From: Pseudoalteromonas holothuriae
Lineage (GTDB): Bacteria > Pseudomonadota > Gammaproteobacteria > Enterobacterales > Alteromonadaceae
Assembly (NCBI RefSeq): GCF_945859825.1
Contig: NZ_CAMAPC010000004.1
Span: 1-64,000 of the forward strand
Length of the DNA: 64,000 bases
Direction of reading: 5' to 3'
The notes under the pieces were generated by a model that did no database searches, was not told the DNA's origin, and saw only the letters and a list, made by a program, of their open reading frames with translations. A program made the translations under genes and the position numbers. How positions within the stretch are numbered: the stretch's first letter is position 1; every line of letters begins with the position of its first letter. Positions 8,911 to 18,413 of this stretch are shown here, piece by piece.

Positions 8911-9627
8911 ATGGAAAATACACCAAAGTTTGCACAAATAAAGCAGCATATCATCGACAATATCCGAGCAGGCGTTTGGCATGAAAACCAACAAGTTCCC
9001 TCTGAAAACGAGCTAGCTAATCAATTTAAAGTAAGCCGTATGACAGCTCGACGTGCGCTAACCGAGCTAACTGATAGTGGTATTTTAACCCGCAGTCAAG
9101 GGCTGGGCACTTTTGTCGCAAGTTTTAAGTCACAATCATCATTGTTAGAGATAAAAAGTATTGCCGAAGAAGTTCGTCAAAGAAATAGTCACTACTCATG
9201 TACTGTTTTATCTCTGGAGTCTATCGCAGCGCTTGCACCAATTGCTATTGCTTTAGGCGTTGAAATTGATAGCCAGGTTTATCGTAGCGTATTACTTCAT
9301 AACGAAAATGATACACCACTGCAAGTGGAGGAACGTTTTGTTAATCCAGCACTTGCGGCCGATTATTTACAACAGAACTTTAGTGAACTTACCCCTCATG
9401 AATACTTATCAAATGTTGCACCACTTACCGAGGCAAGACATACCGTCGAGGCGATTATGCCCAGTGAAGAAGTTTGCCAATGGCTCAATTTATTCAACGA
9501 AGAGCCTTGTTTACAAGTGATCCGTCGCACATGGTCATCTTCAGGCATTGTGAGCTTTGCACGCTTGGTTTCACCAGGCAGTAAATATCGTCTAGGGGGT
9601 CATTTAACATTTAAGCGACCCATTTAA
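8911..9627 (+). CDS. hutC: Histidine utilisation repressor, GntR/HutC family
   Basis: About 238 residues with an N-terminal GntR winged helix (QVPSENELANQFKVSRMTARRA, split here as QVPSENELANQFKV and SRMTARRALTEL) and a C-terminal UTRA ligand domain (about 95-235, ERFVNPALAADYL). HutC represses hut genes and is released by urocanate. The ATG at 8911 starts the usual MENTPKFAQIKQHI leader; an upstream in-frame ATG at 8866 would lie next to the operator and is less likely. It is divergent from hutI and convergent with the epimerase-like gene that follows. Confidence 0.92.
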   Translation: MENTPKFAQIKQHIIDNIRAGVWHENQQVPSENELANQFKVSRMTARRALTELTDSGILTRSQGLGTFVASFKSQSSLLEIKSIAEEVRQRNSHYSCTVLSLESIAALAPIAIALGVEIDSQVYRSVLLHNENDTPLQVEERFVNPALAADYLQQNFSELTPHEYLSNVAPLTEARHTVEAIMPSEEVCQWLNLFNEEPCLQVIRRTWSSSGIVSFARLVSPGSKYRLGGHLTFKRPI

Positions 9628-9652
9628 ACGTAATAAACCCAACCACCCTTAT

Positions 9653-10411
9653 CTAAATGTCATGCTGGTAACTAAAACCTAATTGATGAATTGCTGAGCC
9701 GTCAATTATACGCTGTGAATGTTCCTCACTTGCATACGTTGGCACTTGAGTATCAAATTGTGCGCATTTTTGTTGGTAGTAGCTTGCTCTTGTTGGGTGC
9801 CAAGGGTTACACACATTGTAAATTCTTGCTGCTTTTTGCCACGCGTCCAATAGGCAGAATATGGCTTCAATTACATCTTGTTGATGCACCATATTAATTG
9901 CCCCTTGAGATGAGCTTGCTAGTTGCTTACCCGAAACAAAGCGCCCCGGTTCTCTATTCGGTCCAACTAAACCAGCCAAACGAAGCACCTTTCCGTTCAT
10001 ATTAAGCACCATTTGCTCTGCTTTTTGCAAAATACTTTGCCGAGCATCGACAGCTTGAACATCATAGCTTTCGTAATATCTACCACTTTCTTTCGGGTAA
10101 ACTCCCGTACTTGAGCATAACAAAAAGCCTTTACATGTAAATCGCTGGCTAAGTTTTAAAGCGTTATCTAACAACTGTAAGTAGTTACTGCTTTCATGTC
10201 GAGCTCTGGGGGGAATAGCACACACCCAGTAAGCCTCATTAAGAGAAATACTGCTGATTAATTGCTCATTTTCCAAGCGAAATATACGTTCATATTCCTG
10301 CTCGCAATTATCTTGCGTACGCGTGCCTTCAACAAGCCACCCTTTTTGTTTGGCTTGCAAACACAAAGGTTTTCCTAACCAACCAGCTCCTAACACTACG
10401 AGCTTATTCAT
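9653..10411 (-). CDS. NAD(P)-binding epimerase/reductase-like protein (extended SDR, YeeZ-like)
   Basis: A 252-residue protein with a Rossmann start LVVLGAGWLGKP (Gly8, Gly10, Gly13) and the SSTGVYP stretch of extended short-chain dehydrogenases. The usual YxxxK pair is not obvious: Tyr is followed by PKESG rather than a canonical helix, which resembles the YeeZ group of uncertain function. The gene is alone, convergent with hutC (25-base gap) and 24 bases downstream of envZ. It may be read through from ompR-envZ. The substrate is unknown. Confidence 0.7.
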   Translation of the reverse strand: MNKLVVLGAGWLGKPLCLQAKQKGWLVEGTRTQDNCEQEYERIFRLENEQLISSISLNEAYWVCAIPPRARHESSNYLQLLDNALKLSQRFTCKGFLLCSSTGVYPKESGRYYESYDVQAVDARQSILQKAEQMVLNMNGKVLRLAGLVGPNREPGRFVSGKQLASSSQGAINMVHQQDVIEAIFCLLDAWQKAARIYNVCNPWHPTRASYYQQKCAQFDTQVPTYASEEHSQRIIDGSAIHQLGFSYQHDI

Positions 10412-10434
10412 AAAGCCGATGACCTCTAAAGAAA

Positions 10435-11739
10435 TTATGTATTACATGCAGGCAAAACAACTTCGGCGCTTAAACCTCCACCGTTTCTGTTTCTGAGTTT
10501 AACTCTGCCACCATGGGTGGTGACTATGCGTTTAATAATAGCTAAGCCTAGACCACTCCCTTCACTACCACGTGCTTGATCTCCTTGTTTAAATGGCTCA
10601 AATACGCTTTCTAATTCAGCTTCAGGAATACCAGGGCCACGGTCTTTTACTTTTATCATGACCTCTTTAGTTCTGGCACTGTAATGCGTACTGACTTCTA
10701 TTGCGTCATCGGAATAACGTATGGCATTTTCAATCATATTGGTTAATACGCGTTTGAGTGCAACGGAGTTCATAAGTACTTTGGGCACATTTTGCTCTTT
10801 GATAAAGCCAATAGTGCGCTTATGTTTCTTTTCTGCTTGGACAACATCCTCTACCAATGCGTTTAAATTTTCAGGAGACATTTGTCCACTATGATGGTGG
10901 CGAAGGTATTCTATAAATTGATCAATAATAGCATTCATATCTTCGATGTCGTCAATGATCCCTTCTTTTAGATAATCTTCTTCATCAGCCATCATCTCTG
11001 TTGCCAATCTAATGCGTGTAAGCGGCGTGCGAAGATCATGAGACACCCCCGCCATTAATAATCTTCGGTCATTTTCAAGCTCAGCTATTCCTTTTGACAT
11101 CTGATTAAAAGCGCGAGTTACTTCAATCACCTCTGTAGAGCCTCGTTCGACCAAACGCGTTGAAAAATCCCCAACGCCAACACGGCCTGCGGCCATTTGC
11201 AATGCTTTTAAAGGTCGATTGAGATGACGAGCAAACCACCAACCACCAAGAACACTCAAAAAACCAATACTAGAGAGATAAAAAACCAAAAACTCTAGCT
11301 TGGCTTCACTGAGCCCTGTCAGTGGCACCCTCACCCAATAACCGGGGGCTTGAGGCGCTTCTACCCAATATACTATAGGGTCTCCTTGGCTGATCCGTAC
11401 TCGTGCTGAGCCATTTAGTTGCTCTGACATACTTTGTGATAACAAGCTGTATTCTTTAGCCCTATCTAATCCATTAATATAAGCCTGCCGTTGAGTCATT
11501 ACTTCAATACCTGTAATTTCAAAAAACTTTTCCGACAGTTCATCATTGACCTCTACACCCTCTTCCCAATCTATAAAAACCGTTTTAACCTGTTTCGCAA
11601 GCATTAAATTCACTTGCTCAAATGTTGGTTTAAATACATAAAGAGTGACGGTAATGTAGGAAACAATCTGATTTAACAGCAGCAGCGCACCAACAAAAAA
11701 AACGGTTTGTCCGAAGGCGCTTCTTGGGAATAAACTCAT
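10435..11739 (-). CDS. envZ: Osmosensor histidine kinase EnvZ
   Basis: A membrane sensor kinase of about 434 residues: TM1 near the start, a periplasmic segment, TM2 (about 150-170), HAMP, the phosphoacceptor H-box [19 protein letters not shown] and an HATPase domain with [10 protein letters not shown] (N box), DRGPGIP (G1) and GSGLGLAI (G2). This matches EnvZ, which phosphorylates OmpR and sets porin expression. I chose the ATG at 11739 ([12 protein letters not shown]); a TTG at 11748 directly abuts the ompR stop. It is cotranscribed with ompR. Confidence 0.9.
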   Translation of the reverse strand: MSLFPRSAFGQTVFFVGALLLLNQIVSYITVTLYVFKPTFEQVNLMLAKQVKTVFIDWEEGVEVNDELSEKFFEITGIEVMTQRQAYINGLDRAKEYSLLSQSMSEQLNGSARVRISQGDPIVYWVEAPQAPGYWVRVPLTGLSEAKLEFLVFYLSSIGFLSVLGGWWFARHLNRPLKALQMAAGRVGVGDFSTRLVERGSTEVIEVTRAFNQMSKGIAELENDRRLLMAGVSHDLRTPLTRIRLATEMMADEEDYLKEGIIDDIEDMNAIIDQFIEYLRHHHSGQMSPENLNALVEDVVQAEKKHKRTIGFIKEQNVPKVLMNSVALKRVLTNMIENAIRYSDDAIEVSTHYSARTKEVMIKVKDRGPGIPEAELESVFEPFKQGDQARGSEGSGLGLAIIKRIVTTHGGRVKLRNRNGGGLSAEVVLPACNT

Positions 11740-11748
11740 AAAAAACAA

Positions 11749-12468
11749 CTAACCTTGACCGTCAGGTACAAATACATATCCTAAACCCCATACCGTTTGG
11801 ATATAACGCGGGTTAGCTGCGTCATCTTCGATCATACGCCTTAACCTTGATACCTGAACATCGATACTACGCTCAAGCGCACTGTAATCACGCCCGCGCG
11901 CTAAATTCATTAACTTGTCACGACTAAGTGGCTCCCTTGGATGGCTGACCAGCGCTTTTAAAACAGCAAACTCACCACTGGTTAGAGACAGTACTTCATC
12001 CCCTTTTTGCATTTCTCGTGTTGCTAGATTGAGCTTAAAAATACCAAATGACACTTCGTTTTCTTCTGAAGAAGGCGCACCTGGCACTTCTTTGGCTCGA
12101 CGACGTAAAATTGCCTTTATCCGTGCAAGTAACTCTCTAGGGTTGAATGGTTTTGGGATATAGTCATCTGCACCTAACTCCAAACCTATAATACGATCTA
12201 CTTCATCACCTTTTGCCGTCAACATAACAATTGGAATTTCATTTTCTTTTTGTCTTATTCGTCGGCAAATAGATAACCCATCTTCACCCGGTAACATCAA
12301 GTCTAAAACCATAAGGTGAAAATTTTCACGCTCTAGTAAACGATCCATTTGTTCACTATTGGCAGCTGTACGAACAATAAAACCTTGCTCAACAAGGTAA
12401 CGCTCGAGCAAACTACGCAAACGCATATCATCATCGACAACTAATACTTTGGTGGTTTCGCTTCCCAT
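11749..12468 (-). CDS. ompR: Response regulator OmpR
   Basis: A 239-residue regulator of the OmpR/PhoB class. The receiver has the acidic pair DDD at 12-14, phosphoacceptor Asp56 (VLDLMLPGEDG) and the KPFNPREL lysine. The C-terminal winged helix ends with RYIQTVWGLGYVFVPDG, as in E. coli OmpR. It is divergent from greB across 194 bases, an arrangement shared with E. coli and relatives. I saw no clear sigma-70 promoter in that gap. EnvZ follows directly. Confidence 0.95.
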   Translation of the reverse strand: MGSETTKVLVVDDDMRLRSLLERYLVEQGFIVRTAANSEQMDRLLERENFHLMVLDLMLPGEDGLSICRRIRQKENEIPIVMLTAKGDEVDRIIGLELGADDYIPKPFNPRELLARIKAILRRRAKEVPGAPSSEENEVSFGIFKLNLATREMQKGDEVLSLTSGEFAVLKALVSHPREPLSRDKLMNLARGRDYSALERSIDVQVSRLRRMIEDDAANPRYIQTVWGLGYVFVPDGQG

Positions 12469-12662
12469 ACTATGTTCTTCTTGTTATTAAATACCTTAGC
12501 TTAATATAATTGAAAAATGACAAACTAGACACCATACCTTATAAGAACTTTTGTTACTGAACGTTACAAATTTAGTAACTGGATAAATAGCAAACAATGT
12601 CGTGCCTGTCTCATTAGGCTTACTTAACTTTAGCGTTCAATAAAATTGACTAAATACCAAAT

Positions 12663-13136
12663 ATGAAAACCAACTTGATCACCCCTGAAGGATATCGACA
12701 ACTTCAACAAGAGCATGACCATTTATGGCATGAGAAGCGCCCTGAAATTACCAAGATTGTGTCATGGGCTGCAAGCCTAGGGGATCGTTCAGAAAATGCA
12801 GATTATACTTTTAATAAGCGTCTATTAAGGCAAATAGACCGTCGTGTACGGTACCTACGAAAACGCTTACCTGATCTAAAAATCGTAGAATACTCTGAAC
12901 AACAGGCCGGTAAAGTATATTTTGGGGCTTGGGTAGAAATAGAAAATGAACAAGCTGAGACAAAACATTTTCGCATTGTTGGACCTGATGAAATATATGA
13001 GCGTAAAGATTATATTTCTATTGACTCACCCATGGCGCGCGCCCTACTTGGTAAACAAGTAGATGATGAATTTAGCGTTCGTACCCCTGAAGGCGAAAAA
13101 ACTTGGTTTGTAAATAGCATTGAATATAGTATCTGA
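12663..13136 (+). CDS. greB: Transcript cleavage factor GreB
   Basis: A 157-residue factor that rescues backtracked RNA polymerase by stimulating cleavage of the nascent RNA through the secondary channel. The N-terminal coiled coil carries the acidic tip SENADYTFNKR, with the catalytic Asp and Glu pair, and the GreB-type basic patch. The C-terminal FKBP-like domain ends VNSIEYSI. Length and sequence fit GreB better than GreA. The ribosome site is weak. tex follows in the same direction 93 bases on, and ompR is divergent. Confidence 0.93.
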   Translation: MKTNLITPEGYRQLQQEHDHLWHEKRPEITKIVSWAASLGDRSENADYTFNKRLLRQIDRRVRYLRKRLPDLKIVEYSEQQAGKVYFGAWVEIENEQAETKHFRIVGPDEIYERKDYISIDSPMARALLGKQVDDEFSVRTPEGEKTWFVNSIEYSI

Positions 13137-13229
13137 GGTTATTATTCATCGCTGCTATGGTATTATTTGTATTATTCACGCTCATCATGCACAAAGAGCG
13201 TATATGACTGAACTTTATAAGGATTTTGC

Positions 13230-15548
13230 ATGAGCAACATCTCGGCTCGTTTAGCACAGGAGCTAAACGCCAAAGAACAACAAGTATTAGCAGCCACAGC
13301 TTTACTTGATGAAGGCGCCACTGTGCCATTTATCGCACGTTACCGTAAAGAAGTAACGGGAGGCTTAGACGATAGTCAATTGCGCCTGTTAGAACAACGT
13401 TTAGGTTACCTCCGTGAGTTAGAAGAGCGTCGTACCTTTATTCTTAATACTATTGCTGAGCAGGGAAAGCTATCTGACCCTCTCGCATTAGATATCAACA
13501 ATGCTCAAAGTAAAACTGAGTTAGAAGATCTTTATCTGCCTTACAAACCTAAACGTAGAACCAAAGGTCAAATAGCAATTGAAGCTGGCTTAGAGCCTCT
13601 TGCAGACGCGCTGTTTGCCAATGATAGCTTGGTGCCTGAAAACTTAGCTGCTGACTTTATCAATGTTGATAAAGGCATAGCCGATACCAAAGCAGCATTA
13701 GATGGTGCTAAATTTATTCTTATGGAGCGTTTTGCAGAAGATGCCAAGTTACTCGCTAAGTTCCGTCGTCATATTCAACAAAATGGCCAACTTGAAGCTA
13801 CGGTGATATCAGGAAAAGAAGAGACAGGTAGCAAATATCGCGACTATTTTGAACACCATGAAACGTTAGCTAAAATACCATCACATAGAGCGCTCGCTAT
13901 GCTAAGAGCACGCAATGAGGGTATTTTGCAGCTTGCTATAAACCCTGAACCTGAAGTAGACGACCCACAACAGTTCTGTGCACAAATGATTGCAGATCAC
14001 TACCAGCTTAATATCAGCACAGCTAATGCAAGCAAGTGGTTAATGACTATTGTGCAATGGGCATGGAAAGTAAAGCTGGCCTTACATCTAGAAAATGAGT
14101 TTTTAGGTGCACTGCGGGAGCGTGCAGAAACGGGCGCAATTGATGTCTTTGCTAAGAACCTAAAAGATTTACTAATGGCTGCGCCTGCTGGACCAAAGGT
14201 TACCATGGGTATCGACCCCGGCTTACGTACTGGTTGTAAAGTTGCGGTGGTCGATGCAACAGGAAAGTTATTGGCTACTAATACCATTTTCCCGCATGCT
14301 CCACAAAACCATTGGGAAAAGTCACTGCGTACATTAGAGCAAGTATGCCGCCAATACAAAGTTGAATTAATTGCGATTGGTAACGGAACAGCGTCTAGAG
14401 AAAGTGACAAACTAGCTGCAGAATTACTGAAGATAGCCAGTGAATTGAAACTAAATAAAATCATGGTCAGCGAAGCTGGTGCTTCCGTCTATTCGGCGTC
14501 TGAATTTGCAGCTAATGAATTTCCGGATCTTGATGTTTCCTTAAGAGGTGCAGTCTCTATTGCACGCCGCTTACAAGACCCTCTTGCCGAGCTTGTAAAA
14601 ATTGAACCTAAATCTATCGGTGTAGGTCAATACCAACATGACGTATCGCAAAGCCAGTTAGGCCAAAGCCTGACCTCCGTTGTTGAAGATTGTGTCAACT
14701 CAGTGGGTGTCGATGTAAATACAGCTTCAGCTCCGTTGCTAACACGTGTTTCAGGGTTAAACAAAACACTGGCGACGAACATTATCAAATATCGCGATGA
14801 ACATGGTTCTTTTACCAACCGAAGTCAATTAAAAAAAGTTGAGCGATTAGGGCCCAAAGCCTTTGAGCAAGCAGCTGGGTTCCTAAGAATTGTAAACGGT
14901 AAAGACCCACTTGATGGTTCAGCAGTGCATCCAGAAGCATATCCTGTAGTAAAGCAAATATGCGAAGTAAAACAGGTTCCTGTCTCAAATCTAATTGGTA
15001 ATACCGAACTACTGAATAAACTTGTCGCCAATGACTTTACGAATGAAAAGTTTGGCCTACCCACAGTAACAGATATTCTTAAAGAGCTCGATAAGCCAGG
15101 CCGAGACCCTCGACCTGAATTTAAAACTGCCACATTTAAAGCTGGCGTAGAGAAAATTAATGACCTTAAAGTAGGTATGATTTTAGAGGGCGTAGTATCC
15201 AATGTCGCTAACTTTGGGGCTTTTGTAGACGTTGGTGTACATCAAGATGGTTTAGTACACATATCTGCAATTACTAACAAGTTCATCTCAGATCCGCGGG
15301 AAGTTGTTAAAGCCGGTGACATTGTGAAAGTGAAAGTAACCGAAGTGGATGCTGCACGCAAACGTATTAGCTTCACAATGCGCCTAGATGATGAAACCCA
15401 TCATGCACCTAAAACGCAACAAACCACTACAAGTTTGAAAAAACCAAGCTCAACAAAGGCAGCCAATAAACCAAAGTCTAAACGAGATGCTGGTAATGCC
15501 GCTATGGGCAATGCTTTTGCTGAAGCTTTTGCGAAACTGAAAAAGTAA
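13230..15548 (+). CDS. tex: Transcription accessory protein Tex (YhgF)
   Basis: A 772-residue RNA-binding protein with the full Tex layout: helical N-terminal domain, YqgF RNase H-like domain (about 325-430, [11 protein letters not shown]), helix-hairpin-helix pair (about 490-570), and an S1 RNA-binding domain (about 645-715, [19 protein letters not shown]) followed by a basic Lys-rich tail. Tex binds nucleic acid and affects transcription and translation fidelity; its exact role is unsettled. It lies downstream of greB, as in enteric bacteria, and ends in a hairpin. Confidence 0.93.
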   Translation: MSNISARLAQELNAKEQQVLAATALLDEGATVPFIARYRKEVTGGLDDSQLRLLEQRLGYLRELEERRTFILNTIAEQGKLSDPLALDINNAQSKTELEDLYLPYKPKRRTKGQIAIEAGLEPLADALFANDSLVPENLAADFINVDKGIADTKAALDGAKFILMERFAEDAKLLAKFRRHIQQNGQLEATVISGKEETGSKYRDYFEHHETLAKIPSHRALAMLRARNEGILQLAINPEPEVDDPQQFCAQMIADHYQLNISTANASKWLMTIVQWAWKVKLALHLENEFLGALRERAETGAIDVFAKNLKDLLMAAPAGPKVTMGIDPGLRTGCKVAVVDATGKLLATNTIFPHAPQNHWEKSLRTLEQVCRQYKVELIAIGNGTASRESDKLAAELLKIASELKLNKIMVSEAGASVYSASEFAANEFPDLDVSLRGAVSIARRLQDPLAELVKIEPKSIGVGQYQHDVSQSQLGQSLTSVVEDCVNSVGVDVNTASAPLLTRVSGLNKTLATNIIKYRDEHGSFTNRSQLKKVERLGPKAFEQAAGFLRIVNGKDPLDGSAVHPEAYPVVKQICEVKQVPVSNLIGNTELLNKLVANDFTNEKFGLPTVTDILKELDKPGRDPRPEFKTATFKAGVEKINDLKVGMILEGVVSNVANFGAFVDVGVHQDGLVHISAITNKFISDPREVVKAGDIVKVKVTEVDAARKRISFTMRLDDETHHAPKTQQTTTSLKKPSSTKAANKPKSKRDAGNAAMGNAFAEAFAKLKK

Positions 15549-15552
15549 ATGA

Positions 15553-15578
15553 AAAGCCGTATCCGCAGATACGGCTTT
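15553..15578. terminator. Bidirectional hairpin between tex and the HExxH-protein gene
   Basis: AAAGCCGTATC (15553-15563) pairs perfectly with 15568-15578 around a 4-base loop. It lies 4 bases after the tex stop and 14 bases from the stop of the convergent minus-strand gene. The T-tracts are short on both sides, so efficiency is uncertain. Confidence 0.75.
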
Positions 15579-15592
15579 AATACACTATTTGC

Positions 15593-16504
15593 CTAAACGC
15601 TGAGAGATAAAGATGCAGGCGTATCAGGCGAGGCTATATGTTGATAAAAATCATTAATTCTCAGTGCTCTAGCTTGGATCTGAGGATCTCTTTCAATAGG
15701 CAATGCCATAGCGTAAGGATCAACATCTTCTTTTAACCTCACCCGTTCTTCATCAGAAACTCGCCCATCTTCTTCACCTTCTTTTAAGCGGCGAGTTTGA
15801 TAAGTGCCAATTGGGGCTCGTTCAGATTGTTCGTCATTTCCACTAATACGCTGTTTTGCTAACTGTGCTTGCGCCGCCGATAGCTTCTGCGTTGCATCAG
15901 CAGCAATAGCTCGGTCAGCGCCTGACGGTTCTGCTGGTGCAAGCGCAGCAGCCCTAACAGTTTGCATTTTATCAATCGTCTGTTGCGGGTCACCAGGCAC
16001 CTCAGCAACATCGATCATCACCTCACCACCAACGGCATAATTATTACCGTCAGGGCCTCTTTGATACTCATAACTAGGAGAACCAGCATATTGCCCACCA
16101 ACACGGGCATGTGCTTGCTCATGCAATCTAACTTCTTGATCTCTGGCTTTGAGCTCTTGTATTTCTTGCTGCTTTACCTGCTCTTCTTGCTCATTATTAA
16201 CCTCTTTGCTTTCATCCTGCGCACCATCACCTTTTTGTTGCCCTTGTTGACGACCTTGCTGCTCTTTGTCCTCAATGGTCTTGTTTTTGTCTGCTTGTGC
16301 ATTTGAGCTATAAAGAGGTGAATCATCAGGCGAATTTGCCTTTGCTTTGTCGCCTTCATTTGCGCTTTTATTTTCTGTAAAGCTTGCTGCTGCGGGAGGT
16401 GCTTTTGGGATTATTTCGCGCACCTGATTGTCACGCCTAGCAGTTTCAGTGTAAACGTTTGCAGTATTGAGGTTCATCGCCGGTGGTGGCGTTACTATGT
16501 TCAT
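15593..16504 (-). CDS. Disordered protein with HExxH motif, SprA-related / putative metalloprotease family
   Basis: A 303-residue protein rich in Gln, Glu, Lys, Asp and Ala. The first ~115 residues look disordered (runs such as EQQGRQQGQQKGDG), followed by the conserved core VRLHEQAHARVGGQYAG with a zincin HExxH (HEQAH) and YEYQRGPDGNNYAVGGEV. This core is the mark of the SprA-related/CJM1_0395 putative metalloprotease family. There is no signal peptide. It follows a small protein with a flagellar-hook-like tail (15-base gap), so a surface or flagellar link is possible but unproven. Protease activity is inferred from the motif only. Confidence 0.75.
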   Translation of the reverse strand: MNIVTPPPAMNLNTANVYTETARRDNQVREIIPKAPPAAASFTENKSANEGDKAKANSPDDSPLYSSNAQADKNKTIEDKEQQGRQQGQQKGDGAQDESKEVNNEQEEQVKQQEIQELKARDQEVRLHEQAHARVGGQYAGSPSYEYQRGPDGNNYAVGGEVMIDVAEVPGDPQQTIDKMQTVRAAALAPAEPSGADRAIAADATQKLSAAQAQLAKQRISGNDEQSERAPIGTYQTRRLKEGEEDGRVSDEERVRLKEDVDPYAMALPIERDPQIQARALRINDFYQHIASPDTPASLSLSV

Positions 16505-16519
16505 AACATATTTATAAAT

Positions 16520-16828
16520 CTAAACCCTAATATCAATTAAGGTGCCTAAAGCTTCATCCGCTGTTCGGATTGTTTGAGTATTTGCTTTAGCATTAAACTC
16601 TTCGACTTTTAAATTAACCAAAGACTCATCTATCTTTGCGGGCTGTGAAACGGGCGCTGTCGTTGCTTCATTTGCACTGGCTGCTTGCAATTGACGCTGT
16701 TGCGATTGCTCCTGATCACTTTGATTTTGCACCGTAGCACGATTAATTTCAGCACTAGCACGTTCGATGCCTTGACTGGCTCTATTAAAACCTTCCAAGC
16801 CTGTATTTAATACGTCACCTATTGGCAT
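16520..16828 (-). CDS. Small protein with flagellar rod/hook-like C-terminus
   Basis: About 102 residues, start ATG at 16828 with a good ribosome site (GGGAGAG). The N-terminus and the Gln/Ser/Ala-rich middle match nothing I recognise. The C-terminus NTQTIRTADEALGTLIDIRV resembles the final helix of flagellar rod, hook and basal-body proteins, which end in a similar T-D-x-x-L-G-T-L-I/L-D pattern. It is likely cotranscribed with the HExxH protein downstream. Function unknown. Confidence 0.7.
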   Translation of the reverse strand: MPIGDVLNTGLEGFNRASQGIERASAEINRATVQNQSDQEQSQQRQLQAASANEATTAPVSQPAKIDESLVNLKVEEFNAKANTQTIRTADEALGTLIDIRV

Positions 16829-16929
16829 ATCTCTCTCCCGATACAAATACACATGATTAATTATTGCTCAAAAAGCAGTAAAGATAAAGTATTAGTGACT
16901 AAAAAAACTACCATTCAAAAGCGCTAGTT

Positions 16930-17667
16930 TTAAAGTATTGATTTTAGATAGGATATAAATTCATCACGATGAGAAATAAAAGGAGCATGAGATGCTTTTT
17001 CAATCATTTTGTAGCTAAAGTCAGGGTTTAGTTCTGACATCCGTGCGCAAACTCTTTTGGGCACCAACGTATCAAGACAACCGAAAACACCATACATAGG
17101 TATAGATAAGCGACTAAACAAAGTCCGCAAATCTTGCTTTTGAAGTAATTCCAACCCAACAGATAAGGCTTGCTTACTTGCAACCGGTTGCAGCTTAAGT
17201 AGTGCCCGTAGAGCTTTGATATCTTCTTTTGCATGCTCGCTACCCATTGCTTGGATAGCCAAAAACCTGTCTATGGTTTTATTACTATCTTGCACAAGTT
17301 GATCTTTAAATTTATCAAGTACTTGTCCACTAACCCCTTCCCATTCGTCCTGTTCAACAAAACAAGGTGAAGACGAAACTAACACAACTTTAGAAACTTT
17401 TTTGGGGTAATACTTGGCTAGGTATAATGCAAACAAACCACCTAAAGACCACGCAACAATTGTGCTATTGTCATTTATCTGCTTAGCAAGTTGCTGCACG
17501 GCAGAAGCCAATGAATATTCTTTATCAGGTACCGCAGCACCGCCAAAGCCCGGTAGATTTAAGCTATAAATAGCGCCGTTATACTCATTACTCAGCTCTT
17601 TTTCACACAACTGCCATACCGACTTGTTCATTCCCCAACCATGTAAAAGAATTAGGTCGTTTTGCAT
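16930..17667 (-). CDS. bioH: Pimeloyl-[acyl-carrier protein] methyl ester esterase BioH
   Basis: A 245-residue alpha/beta hydrolase that removes the methyl ester from pimeloyl-ACP to end the pimelate stage of biotin synthesis. The oxyanion region LLHGWGMN and the triad Ser74 (AWSLGG), Asp199 (GCLDTLVP) and His227 (SHAPFISH) match BioH. The ATG at 17667 (MQNDLILLHGWG, ribosome site TAGGAT) is preferred to an upstream start at 17688. It is divergent from comF, as in many gammaproteobacteria. Other biotin genes are not in the window. Confidence 0.88.
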   Translation of the reverse strand: MQNDLILLHGWGMNKSVWQLCEKELSNEYNGAIYSLNLPGFGGAAVPDKEYSLASAVQQLAKQINDNSTIVAWSLGGLFALYLAKYYPKKVSKVVLVSSSPCFVEQDEWEGVSGQVLDKFKDQLVQDSNKTIDRFLAIQAMGSEHAKEDIKALRALLKLQPVASKQALSVGLELLQKQDLRTLFSRLSIPMYGVFGCLDTLVPKRVCARMSELNPDFSYKMIEKASHAPFISHRDEFISYLKSIL

Positions 17668-17738
17668 TTTTATTATCCTATACCACACTTACCATTATGA
17701 TAACCACTTAGCCTGATAAAGTAACGAAAGGACTCAAT

Positions 17739-18413
17739 ATGCTTTTAGATTGGTTGTTTTCAAAGCAATGCCCATGCTGTCAAAGTGCGCTAATTAACAC
17801 ACAAGGATTATGTGCTCACTGTTTGTACGACTTCCCCTTATTTTGCGTTAATCAAGGAAACCTTTTATTTCGACCTGATATTAATAGAATTATCACCTTA
17901 AAAAATTGTGATGGCCTATTTGCTTGTGGCTGGTATCAAGGTTGGTTGCAAACTTGGCTCAGTGATTACAAGTTTCATCATCGTACGTATTTAAAGCAAA
18001 TCCTAAAACAGCTTATTCATTACCAAATGCTACAGTTTTGGCAATCCAATTACTTTATGCCTGATATTTGCTTTTTCATGCCATTGTCACAAACTCGATA
18101 CATTAGAAGAGGATACAATCAAGTCGCGCAAACTTGGCTTCCCTCAATAAAGCCCTACACTCATATTAGTCTTGGACTCACTAGAATAAAAACGACAAAA
18201 CCACAAAGTGAGCTTTCAAAAAAACAGCGTAAAGATAATGTAAAAAATGCATTCTTAGTACAAGAAGATATTAAAGATAAAAAAGTGGCGATTATTGATG
18301 ACGTCATTACAACGGGCAGTACAATGAGCGCGGCAGCACAAGCATGTATACACGCGGGCGCTGCACAAGTTTGGGCTTTTTCGACAGCCTTAACGCCCTT
18401 GAACGCTCAGTAA
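17739..18413 (+). CDS. comF: ComF/GntX-family phosphoribosyltransferase-like protein
   Basis: A 224-residue protein with an N-terminal double zinc ribbon (CPCC at 12-15, then CAHC) and a C-terminal phosphoribosyltransferase domain whose PRPP loop reads VAIIDDVITTGSTM. ComF homologues take part in DNA uptake in competent bacteria; in E. coli the gene is gntX (yhgH). RRGYNQ and KTTKPQSELSKKQRKDNV are further family signatures. The last 24 bases overlap the 3' end of the convergent peptidase gene. A role in natural transformation is family-based inference. Confidence 0.88.
   Translation: MLLDWLFSKQCPCCQSALINTQGLCAHCLYDFPLFCVNQGNLLFRPDINRIITLKNCDGLFACGWYQGWLQTWLSDYKFHHRTYLKQILKQLIHYQMLQFWQSNYFMPDICFFMPLSQTRYIRRGYNQVAQTWLPSIKPYTHISLGLTRIKTTKPQSELSKKQRKDNVKNAFLVQEDIKDKKVAIIDDVITTGSTMSAAAQACIHAGAAQVWAFSTALTPLNAQ

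Noticed and set aside
8812..8994. 60-codon minus-strand frame opposite the start of hutC
   Set aside because: It runs over the HutC operator and antisense to hutC, and has no family features.
14000..14464. 154-codon minus-strand frame opposite tex
   Set aside because: Antisense to conserved Tex domains and without protein-family features.
16174..16359. Short frames inside the disordered HExxH-protein gene
   Set aside because: They lie in the low-complexity part of that gene in other frames; the HExxH frame has the family core.
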